Below are positions 1 to 5,777 of a stretch of DNA of 6,255 bases, one piece after another. The position numbers and the translations under genes were made by a program. Origin of the DNA: Balneolales bacterium (GTDB lineage Bacteria > Bacteroidota > Rhodothermia > Balneolales > Balneolaceae); contig JAURMN010000150.1 in NCBI GenBank assembly GCA_030830725.1, positions 1 through 6,255 of the forward strand, in the 5' to 3' direction. The notes below the pieces were generated by a model. It was not told the origin of the DNA, searched no databases, and saw only the letters and a program-made list of their open reading frames with translations. Numbering within the stretch: the stretch's first letter is position 1; each line of letters opens with the position of its first letter.

Positions 1-749
1 ACGTATCATATCGGGGTGGTGTCTACAGTAGCTCCTTACCTGCTCCCCCTATTTTTGAAATCTTTTCTTACCTCAAACCCCGGTGTGTCTCTGATTTTTG
101 AGGAGGGCCTAACCCGAGATATTGTGCAGGGAATTGTAGATAACAGACTGGACGCAGGCATCATTTCATCTTCTCCAGATCAATCATAAATCTTCGAAAA
201 GACCTGTTTTATGAACCCTTTGTGGGATATGGTGGGCGAGAACATCCGTTAGCAAAGCAGACTCAAATCGAGATTAAAGATATGAATGCCGATGAGCTTC
301 TGCTTCTCAAAGAAGGGCATTGTTTTCGTGATCAAGCGCAAAAAGTGTGCCCCATGGTCACGCGAGAAAGCCAAGGACCCATTCAGTTTTCGAGTGGAAA
401 TCTTTAGACTCTGAAGCGATTGGTGGAAGAGGATTACGGGATTACCCTACTTCCCTGGCTGGCGATACCCAAACATGTGCCGATCAGAGAACAGTCAAGT
501 GAGACTAGTGTTGAAAGAGAACATGGAACGGTAATAGAACATAGCGTGGTAAGCTTCTTAACAGGGGCAACTAGTCAGGCGGCCACTCGCGGGATTCCTT
601 TTACCGACCCTGAGCCCTGCCGTATAGTACGTTTGATTTACAGTCGGAAATATTTAGAATCTTCATTGATTTCGGTGCTTGATACGGCTATTCTACAATA
701 ACTCCCGGACGAACTTCGGCATTCGCAAAAGCGTTTAGTCATCGAATAA
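1..749 (+). pseudogene. oxyR: oxyR-like LysR-family regulator, decayed remnant (effector domain only, 5' end outside window)
   Basis: Intact OxyR is a LysR-type peroxide sensor: H2O2 oxidises a cysteine pair in its C-terminal effector domain, and the protein then activates antioxidant genes. Here the effector domain reads from base 1 in frame 1 (YHIGVVSTVAPYLLP, the usual start of the domain) to a TAA at 187-189. It continues after a net one-base loss, somewhere in 178-190, in frame 3 as INLRKDLFYEPFVGY. The redox site GHCFRDQ is present, with Cys codons at 321-323 and 348-350, nine residues apart as in E. coli Cys199/Cys208. A TAG at 405-407 interrupts SSGNL*TLKRLVEEDYG, where the family normally has Glu (GAG to TAG is one change). 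A TAA at 699-701 is followed in the same frame by LPDELRHSQKRLVIE and a final TAA at 747-749, a plausible OxyR tail. The stretch between LLPWLAIP and IPFTDPEP is about 40 codons, longer than I expect for OxyR. The DNA-binding HTH would lie upstream of the window. The family call is firm. Decay is strongly indicated by three independent lesions, although clustered sequencing errors cannot be fully excluded. Confidence 0.85.
517..552 (+). repeat. imperfect 18-base tandem duplication within the oxyR remnant
   Basis: Bases 517-534 and 535-552 match at 13 of 18 positions by eye, with a shared core AGAACAT and a shared end GGTAA. In the remnant's reading frame they give the related six-residue units REHGTV and IEHSVV. 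The duplication lies inside the unusually long linker of the pseudogene, in a segment bounded by two copies of ACTAGT (504-509 and 570-575). It may mark local expansion during decay. The match is modest and could be chance. Confidence 0.35.
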
Positions 750-812
750 ACCAACTCACTAAAGCCCTAAGCCGCTTCATAGGCCGGGTGTTTAAATAAA
801 GAGAAATCAGCC

Positions 813-1256
813 ATGGAATCTTTTACCTTATTTGCCGAACGGTGGTTTTTGCTGATTTATCCAGCATATGGCATCCTGCTGATCGGATCCGCCATCATGC
901 TGCAGCTCCGAAAAGAAAGTTTTTATGAGTATGTCATGGTTCAACTGGATTCACAGACACCACCGGCTCTGTGGCTTCAGCTGTTACGATCATTGCTCTT
1001 GGTGAGTGTAGTTTCACTCGGATTTTCTGCTTTCGCATGGAATTTGATTAATTTTTTCTTCTCCATTTGGAGCCTTGTCTTATTGTTCTTGATCGGGAAA
1101 ATTCTCACGGTCTGGCCCCAAAGCCGGGAAATGATGAAATCCAATCCAGCCGCCTTATATCAACGATTAGGACGCATTGTCCTGCAACTGGGCGGACTGG
1201 GGCTGATCATGTTTCTGCTGTTTTATATCCAACTAATCCAGAATGTACCCGTTTGA
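813..1256 (+). CDS. small four-helix membrane protein of unknown function, first gene of the repair operon
   Basis: I do not recognise a family for this 147-residue protein. It is strongly hydrophobic, with four likely membrane helices at about residues 10-32, 53-75, 78-101 and 119-142. There is no cleavable signal peptide. A short polar stretch (33-52, including RKESFYEY) separates helices 1 and 2, and a second (102-118, QSREMMKSNP) separates helices 3 and 4. An even helix count puts both ends on the same side of the membrane, probably the cytoplasmic side. No catalytic motif is visible. The ATG at 813 is the only good start that keeps helix 1 whole; no clear Shine-Dalgarno precedes it. Its 3' end overlaps the exonuclease start by 14 bases (1243-1256), so the two are very probably translated from one message. 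The coupling hints at a role linked to the nuclease/ligase pair, but this is only context. The gene is real on grounds of length, a sensible membrane profile and tight packing. Confidence 0.8.
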   Translation: MESFTLFAERWFLLIYPAYGILLIGSAIMLQLRKESFYEYVMVQLDSQTPPALWLQLLRSLLLVSVVSLGFSAFAWNLINFFFSIWSLVLLFLIGKILTVWPQSREMMKSNPAALYQRLGRIVLQLGGLGLIMFLLFYIQLIQNVPV

Positions 1257-2238
1257 ATCGGCAGGCGGTCACGGCATCTATCTGCCACAATTAAAATTGA
1301 GCCTGGATAACAGCCACCGGGAAGCGGAATGGGTGTTTATCTCACATGCCCACGCAGACCATCTACCCAGAGATCGCCATTCCAGAGTGATTGCTACTCC
1401 TTTTACCCATCAATTCATGAGGCTTCGAGGGTTTAAAGGTGAGTGCAGTGAACTACCGTTTAGAGAGCGGCTCTCCTTGTCGAAATGTGATGTTACCCTG
1501 TTTCCAGCCGGACACATTTTGGGTTCTGCTATGATCCTGATCGAAAGTGATGCAGGACGACTGCTCTACACCGGGGATACCAAAACTCCACCATCACCGG
1601 TCACTGAGGGATTTGACTTGCCTGAAGAGGTGGACGAATTGATCATTGAAGCCACATTCGGATTACCGATTTATAAATGGCAACCCATTGAAGAGATTCA
1701 GGCAGCCATGCAGAAATTTGCTCTTCAGTCACTACAAGATGGGTATACTCCGCTGTTTTTAGGGTATAATTTGGGCAAAGCTCAGGAAATCCTTCACCTT
1801 TTGGCTCCTTTGGGAGTGGATATGCAGATTCATGGTGCGGGATTCCCGTATTGCGAAGTGTATCAACAGGCTGGATTTGATCTTGGTAATGTAAGGGCCT
1901 ACAATCGAGCAACGTGCGAGGGGTCCATTTTGGTGGCGCCCTCCTCGGCTCTTGGAAGTGGATTTGCCAGTCATGTAAGTCGAATTCGAACGGCATTCTG
2001 CTCGGGATGGGCCTTAACAGAGGCACGACGCATGCAGATGAATCTGGATGCCGCATTTGTACTATCCGATCATCTCGATTTTTTTGAGCTGCTTGATGTA
2101 TGTAAAACCCTCGCACCAAAACGAATCCACATTACCCATACACCCAATCCAACCGTGGTTCAACATTTCCTGGAAAAAGCAGGTCATCAGGTTTCCAGTT
2201 TGGAGTTTTCTCCAAGATCGGAGGATGCAGATGGGTAA
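1243..2238 (+). CDS. ligase-associated DNA exonuclease, metallo-beta-lactamase/beta-CASP fold
   Basis: A 331-residue protein of the 'putative exonuclease, DNA ligase-associated' family (related to SNM1/CPSF73-type nucleases), expected to be a cytoplasmic metal-dependent nuclease that trims DNA ends before ligation. The metallo-beta-lactamase core shows S-H-A-H-A-D-H (His35, His37, Asp39, His40), AGHILGS (His91) and YTGD (Asp112). The beta-CASP part shows IIEATFGLPIY (Glu136), a GKAQ motif (178-181), VLSDHLD (Asp276, His277) and ITHT (His299). Family members I recall more often read LSDHADW and THG at the last two sites, so the metal-binding histidines are kept while neighbouring residues differ. 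Length is normal (about 330). The start at 1243 puts GIYLPQ close to the N-terminus, as in relatives, and overlaps the upstream membrane-protein gene by 14 bases. No Shine-Dalgarno is visible, so translation is probably coupled. Its 3' end overlaps the ligase start by 8 bases. Function beyond the family assignment is inferred from relatives. Confidence 0.93.
   Translation: MYPFESAGGHGIYLPQLKLSLDNSHREAEWVFISHAHADHLPRDRHSRVIATPFTHQFMRLRGFKGECSELPFRERLSLSKCDVTLFPAGHILGSAMILIESDAGRLLYTGDTKTPPSPVTEGFDLPEEVDELIIEATFGLPIYKWQPIEEIQAAMQKFALQSLQDGYTPLFLGYNLGKAQEILHLLAPLGVDMQIHGAGFPYCEVYQQAGFDLGNVRAYNRATCEGSILVAPSSALGSGFASHVSRIRTAFCSGWALTEARRMQMNLDAAFVLSDHLDFFELLDVCKTLAPKRIHITHTPNPTVVQHFLEKAGHQVSSLEFSPRSEDADG
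2220..2224 (+). promoter_or_regulatory. ribosome binding site for the DNA ligase, inside the exonuclease gene
   Basis: GGAGG lies within the last codons of the exonuclease, six bases before the ATG at 2231. That spacing favours ATG 2231 over ATG 2225, which directly abuts the site, and over much earlier in-frame starts back to 2048. A ribosome ending at TAA 2236-2238 would be well placed to restart at 2231. Confidence 0.7.
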
Positions 2239-4003
2239 TTTTCTAGCCTTTTGCGAAGTATTGGAGGTGATTGGCAGAACACGCTCCACAGGACGAAAAA
2301 GCGAGCTTTTTGCCACCTATTTAGACTCGCTCAATGTGAACCGTGATCAGAGATTAGTTGGGGATGATTTAGACCAAATCATTCACGAATCAGAAATTTC
2401 CATCGCATTGGCTTGCCAATATGCGGGGGAAGGAGCCTTCCGTAAAACTACAGGGAAACGAGTTGGAATAGGAAGTCGAACCTTGGCGCTTTCAGCATCC
2501 AATTTCTGTGATATTGACTATGACGTGGTATTCAAAGCCTGCCGTACCGTTACAGGATCGGGTTCTGAGGCCATTTCCCTGTTACTAAAAAATCTGCCCG
2601 GTGTAAAACCCAAATTAAGACCACATGAATGGACTTTAGTGCAGGTAGAGTCTCTTTTTGAACGCCTTTCCGAGTGTCGGAATCGTGATGAGAAGGAACA
2701 GATTTTACAGCAAGTCTGGGGAGAAATGACCCCTCTGGAGTGTAAATATTGGATTCGGATTCTGGGTCAGGGTTCTCTCCGAATCGGGTTTGACAGTCGA
2801 AGTATCCTTAGGGCACTCAGCCGTTTTTCCGGGCAGGAATTCGAACAGCTTCGTTATGTACATATGCTGACCGGTAGCTTATATGATACAGCTCGAAAAG
2901 CAGTCCGTAGAGAGTTAGAATCTGCGCATTTTGAACTCTTCAGGCCTGTATCTTTCATGCTCGCAGCCCCTCTTTCGAAGAAAGATGTTAGCGCTCTGGA
3001 TTTTTCACAGTATGTGGCAGAAGAAAAATTTGATGGAATTCGATGCCAGGTGCATGTGGGTGAAGGACGTGTTTCGCTGTACTCCAGAGATCTCAACGAG
3101 ATTAGTGAATCGTTCCCCGATCTGGTAGAGTGGTTTCGCTTTAAGTCGTTGACCCCCATTGTACTTGATGGAGAAATTGTGGCCTTTGAGAAGAATCGAA
3201 TTCTACCTTTTCAAAGGCTGCAAAAACGCCTGGGCGTAAAAAACCCTGGCGAAAAACTAATCCAGGAGATTCCGTTACTCTTTATCGGGTATGATCTCCT
3301 TTATCACCATGGTAAAGAAGTTGTAAACGAACCCCTTGAGGTGCGACGAGAGATGTTAGAATCGGTATGCGATTCATTCGGAGTTTCTTTTTCCAGGCAG
3401 TTTGCAGTTTACAATATCGACGAGGTTCGTACTTTATTTGATGCGGCAAGAGCACGAGGTAATGAAGGAGTCATGCTGAAAAAAAAATCCAGCTCTTATG
3501 AGTTTGGCCAGAGAAGGCAAACTTGGCTGAAGGTCAAGGAACCGGCAGGATCGTTGGATGTGGTGATTCTATATGCTCATGCGGGAAGTGGAAAACGAGG
3601 AGGAACCTACTCCGATTTTACCCTGGGCATTTCCGTACGAGAAGACAATCGTTTTGAAGAAGAATTCGTCCCTATTGGGAAAGCCTACGGCGGGTATACT
3701 GATCAGGAATTACGCAAACTCAATCAACGAATTCGGACGTTGATCCTCGACCGGTTTGGACCCACGTTAGCACTGAGACCGGAAATTGTGGTGGAGTTGG
3801 AATTTGATGCCATTCAAGTTAATAAACGGACGAAAGCCGGGTATTCGTTACGATTTCCACGTTTTCGCGCTATCCGATGGGATCTTTCCGTTTCGGACGT
3901 GGACACGCTAGTAGATGTTGAGCGTCTGTTAATCGAACAAGAAGACCGGGTTACTGAATCGCAAATCAAGCCGATTTCGTTTATTTTACCTGATACGAAA
4001 TAA
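2231..4003 (+). CDS. ATP-dependent DNA ligase of the ligase-associated repair module
   Basis: A 590-residue ligase that seals nicks using ATP through a lysine-AMP intermediate. It is distinct from the essential NAD-dependent LigA, which is expected elsewhere in the genome. Residues about 1-230 form the helical N-terminal DNA-binding domain (FCEVLEVIGRTRSTGRKSEL at its start). The nucleotidyltransferase domain follows: motif I K-F-D-G with catalytic Lys266 and Arg271, motif Ia SRDLNE (285-290), motif III DGE (313-315), motif IIIa FIGYDLL (351-357), motif IV EGVM (412-415) and motif V WLKVKE (432-437). The C-terminal OB-fold (about 440-560) contains the typical SLDVVI…GSGKRGG segment and LRFPRFRAIRWD near its end. 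All catalytic motifs look intact. The length is nearer archaeal-type LigB (550-600) than the roughly 530 residues I expect for many ligase-cassette enzymes. The start at 2231 is chosen for its GGAGG site; a longer open frame reaching back to 2048 would run inside conserved exonuclease sequence. Adjacency to the exonuclease suggests a joint end-processing and sealing role. Confidence 0.95.
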   Translation: MGNFLAFCEVLEVIGRTRSTGRKSELFATYLDSLNVNRDQRLVGDDLDQIIHESEISIALACQYAGEGAFRKTTGKRVGIGSRTLALSASNFCDIDYDVVFKACRTVTGSGSEAISLLLKNLPGVKPKLRPHEWTLVQVESLFERLSECRNRDEKEQILQQVWGEMTPLECKYWIRILGQGSLRIGFDSRSILRALSRFSGQEFEQLRYVHMLTGSLYDTARKAVRRELESAHFELFRPVSFMLAAPLSKKDVSALDFSQYVAEEKFDGIRCQVHVGEGRVSLYSRDLNEISESFPDLVEWFRFKSLTPIVLDGEIVAFEKNRILPFQRLQKRLGVKNPGEKLIQEIPLLFIGYDLLYHHGKEVVNEPLEVRREMLESVCDSFGVSFSRQFAVYNIDEVRTLFDAARARGNEGVMLKKKSSSYEFGQRRQTWLKVKEPAGSLDVVILYAHAGSGKRGGTYSDFTLGISVREDNRFEEEFVPIGKAYGGYTDQELRKLNQRIRTLILDRFGPTLALRPEIVVELEFDAIQVNKRTKAGYSLRFPRFRAIRWDLSVSDVDTLVDVERLLIEQEDRVTESQIKPISFILPDTK

Positions 4004-4053
4004 CCTATCTTCGGGGTAATCAAAGGGAATCCTCTCGTAACCGGATTAAGCTG

Positions 4054-4060
4054 AAAGGAG
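4054..4060 (+). promoter_or_regulatory. strong ribosome binding site of mscL
   Basis: AAAGGAG sits five bases before the mscL ATG at 4066. It is the clearest Shine-Dalgarno in the window and fixes the start. The 62-base gap between the ligase stop and the mscL start shows no convincing promoter or terminator, so mscL may be read from the same message, or from its own promoter that I cannot recognise. Confidence 0.75.
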
Positions 4061-4065
4061 TAAAG

Positions 4066-4422
4066 ATGAGTGAAGTAAAAAGAAGGAAAAAAGGAATTAT
4101 TCAGGAATTCAAAGAATTTGCGGTCCAAGGTAACGCGATTGATCTTGCCGTTGGGGTAATTATTGGGGCTGCATTCAACAAAATCGTACAGTCTATCGTG
4201 AATGACCTTTTGATGCCACCGATTGGTTTAGCCATCGGGGGAGTGAATTTTAAGGACCTACAAGTGGTCTTGAAGGTAGCCGAAGGGGAAGCCGCCGAAG
4301 TGGCGATTCGTTATGGTCAGTTTGTTAATACCATTGTGGAATTCATAATTATTGCCCTAAGCGTTTTTGTTGTGATCAAGGTCATGAACAAACTCATTGC
4401 CAGAGAAGCAGAAGAATCCTAA
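4066..4422 (+). CDS. mscL: large-conductance mechanosensitive channel MscL, short C-terminus
   Basis: MscL forms a homopentameric inner-membrane pore that opens under membrane tension and releases small solutes during sudden hypo-osmotic shock. This 118-residue copy has an eight-residue basic N-terminal extension (EVKRRKKG) relative to E. coli MscL. It then has the amphipathic helix EFKEFAVQGN (14-23), the signature TM1 (DLAVGVIIGAAFNKIV, 26-41, continuing to about 50; Gly30 corresponds to E. coli Gly22), MPPIGLAIGG (50-59), a periplasmic loop, and TM2 (about 84-107). It ends soon after TM2 at NKLIAREAEES. The C-terminal cytoplasmic helix bundle (the EVLLTEIRDLL-type helix of E. coli, 136 residues) is absent. 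E. coli channels with this part deleted are reported to remain functional, so the protein is probably active. It lies 62 bases after the ligase gene and converges on the amidohydrolase gene. The family is certain. Confidence 0.97.
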   Translation: MSEVKRRKKGIIQEFKEFAVQGNAIDLAVGVIIGAAFNKIVQSIVNDLLMPPIGLAIGGVNFKDLQVVLKVAEGEAAEVAIRYGQFVNTIVEFIIIALSVFVVIKVMNKLIAREAEES

Positions 4423-4431
4423 GCGTTTGCG

Positions 4432-4475
4432 AAGTAATCGAAGGGATTAGAATCTGACTCGACTGCGATTTACTT
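4432..4475. repeat. imperfect inverted repeat between convergent genes, possible weak bidirectional terminator
   Basis: AAGTAATCG (4432-4440) and CGATTTACTT (4466-4475) can pair with one bulged T, around a loop of about 25 bases. The right arm covers the stop codon of the minus-strand amidohydrolase gene. The stem is AT-rich and no U-run follows on either strand, so it is a poor match to a classical Rho-independent terminator. It is the only candidate in the 47-base convergent gap. Confidence 0.25.
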
Positions 4476-5750
4476 GACACGTACCCCGTCTTTCATGATG
4501 AATTCCACGCGCTCCGTGACCGATATATCCAATAATGGGTTTCCAGGAACGGCTACAAGATCCGCTAGTTTCCCGGGGGTAATAGAGCCTAACTGATCCT
4601 CCATACCGAGTACTTTGGCAGCAACCGAGGTGGCACTTTGTATCACTTCCATAGCAGGCATACCCCCTTCTACCATAAATCCAAACTCACGGGCATTTTC
4701 ACCATGAGGGAACACCCCTGCATCCGTGCCAAAGGCAATCTTCACTCCGTAAGCGTATGCTTTAGCAAATGTGTTTACGATTTGAGGCCCAATTTCACGC
4801 GCTTTGGGGACCACAATTTCAGGGTAATAGCCGGGCACTTCCGCTTTTTCCGCCACAAACATTCCGGCAGTAATTGTGGGTACATAATAGGTGCCTTTCT
4901 CAACCATAAGTTCCATGACCTCTTCGCTCATATAAGTGCCGTGTTCGATGGTAAGCACTCCGGCTTCAACTGCTCTTTTCATCCCTTCATCGCCGTGTGC
5001 ATGAGCAGCTACGTGCATTTCATAATCGGCAGCCGTTTCAACAATGGCGCGAACTTCATCTTCCAAAAACTGGGGATTCTTCCCAGATTTAGCGACGCTG
5101 AGCACTCCGCCTGTTGCCGTAATTTTTATGTGATCGGACCCGTCTTTATAACGTTGACGAACAGCTTTACGCGCATCTTCGGGGCTATTTACAACACCTT
5201 CTTCCGGACCGGGATCTCCCATCAAATCTTTGCGACGACCATTGGTCGGATCTGCATGTCCACCCGTAGTGGCAATCGATTTACCCACCGTATAGACACG
5301 AGGACCAGGAATGTATCCCACATCAATTGCCTTCCGTAAGGATATATTTACCCCACTTCCACCTAAATCTCTCACCGTTGTAAACCCGGCCATAAGGGTT
5401 TTTTTGGCATAAACAGATGACTTAAACGCAATATCTGCATCATTGTCACGGAACACATCTAGGTAGCGGGTTGGACCGGTTTCATTTTCGAGATGCACGT
5501 GCAGGTCAATCCAGCCAGGCATGAGGGTGGAGTTTCGAAGGTCAATGACCTCGTCTGCTTGAGATCCGGCTTGGAAACCTCGTTCAATCGATTCGATTCG
5601 GTTTCCAATGATCACCACCGTTACATTTCGTTGCGGTTCATCGCTCACTCCGTCGATGAGCAACCCAGCTTGGATATAGGTTTTTTGGGCGGACGTCTCA
5701 AATGGTATTAGAGTACCAAAAAATAATAGAGTTATGAGAATGTTTTTCAT
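4470..5750 (-). CDS. secreted metal-dependent amidohydrolase, imidazolonepropionase-like (possible Xaa-Pro dipeptidase type)
   Basis: A 426-residue amidohydrolase-superfamily enzyme. Residues 1-21 form a signal peptide (KN start, hydrophobic ILITLLFFGTLI, T-S-A before the likely cut at 21/22), so it should act in the periplasm or outside. The composite beta-sandwich is built from the N- and C-terminal segments (DGVSDEPQRNVTV near 33-45; GKLADLVAVPGNPL near 393-406). The barrel carries the expected binuclear metal ligands: H-V-H (His84, His86), Lys209 in HIKITATGG (candidate carboxylated lysine), His250 in VAAHAHG, His270 in TIEHGTYMS, and Asp343 in FGTDAG. GGHADPTNG (163-171) is typical of the imidazolonepropionase-like group that includes prolidases acting on dipeptides; it is unlikely to be true HutI, which is cytoplasmic and works in histidine breakdown. 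Substrate cannot be read from sequence. The start at 5750 is fixed by the signal peptide; no Shine-Dalgarno is visible. It lies 27 bases after an M1 peptidase gene on the same strand and is probably co-transcribed with it, which fits breakdown of peptides outside the cytoplasm. Confidence 0.92.
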   Translation of the reverse strand: MKNILITLLFFGTLIPFETSAQKTYIQAGLLIDGVSDEPQRNVTVVIIGNRIESIERGFQAGSQADEVIDLRNSTLMPGWIDLHVHLENETGPTRYLDVFRDNDADIAFKSSVYAKKTLMAGFTTVRDLGGSGVNISLRKAIDVGYIPGPRVYTVGKSIATTGGHADPTNGRRKDLMGDPGPEEGVVNSPEDARKAVRQRYKDGSDHIKITATGGVLSVAKSGKNPQFLEDEVRAIVETAADYEMHVAAHAHGDEGMKRAVEAGVLTIEHGTYMSEEVMELMVEKGTYYVPTITAGMFVAEKAEVPGYYPEIVVPKAREIGPQIVNTFAKAYAYGVKIAFGTDAGVFPHGENAREFGFMVEGGMPAMEVIQSATSVAAKVLGMEDQLGSITPGKLADLVAVPGNPLLDISVTERVEFIMKDGVRVK

Positions 5751-5777
5751 AGCAAATTAGTCGTATTTGGATTTTAC

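Noticed and set aside
405..407. In-frame TAG (and TAA at 699) as recoded or read-through codons giving a functional OxyR
   Set aside because: An upstream frameshift is also needed to link the halves, other genes here end normally at TAA or TGA, and no recoding signal is visible. Decay is simpler.
420..701. A separate 93-residue gene starting at TTG 420
   Set aside because: It is the continuation of the OxyR domain in the same frame as the preceding segment, split only by the TAG at 405.
750..812. Terminator or promoter between the oxyR remnant and the membrane-protein gene
   Set aside because: The GCCGC…GGCC bases do not form a good hairpin followed by T's, and I cannot match TTTAAATAAAG to a spaced -35/-10 or -33/-7 pair with confidence.
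1643..2119. Minus-strand 158-residue open frame opposite the exonuclease
   Set aside because: It is antisense to conserved coding sequence, has no recognisable domain, and is rich in His, Arg and Pro as expected of a shadow frame.
2048..2230. Extended N-terminus of the DNA ligase
   Set aside because: These bases encode conserved beta-CASP motifs of the exonuclease in another frame. The ligase domain begins after 2231, where a good GGAGG site exists.
4004..4053. Terminator between the ligase and mscL genes
   Set aside because: No stem of useful length and no T-run are visible.
4638..5339. Plus-strand 233-residue open frame opposite the amidohydrolase
   Set aside because: It is a shadow of the conserved barrel on the other strand. 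Its composition (many His, Phe, Cys, Asn) is typical of antisense frames, and it has no start signal or domain.
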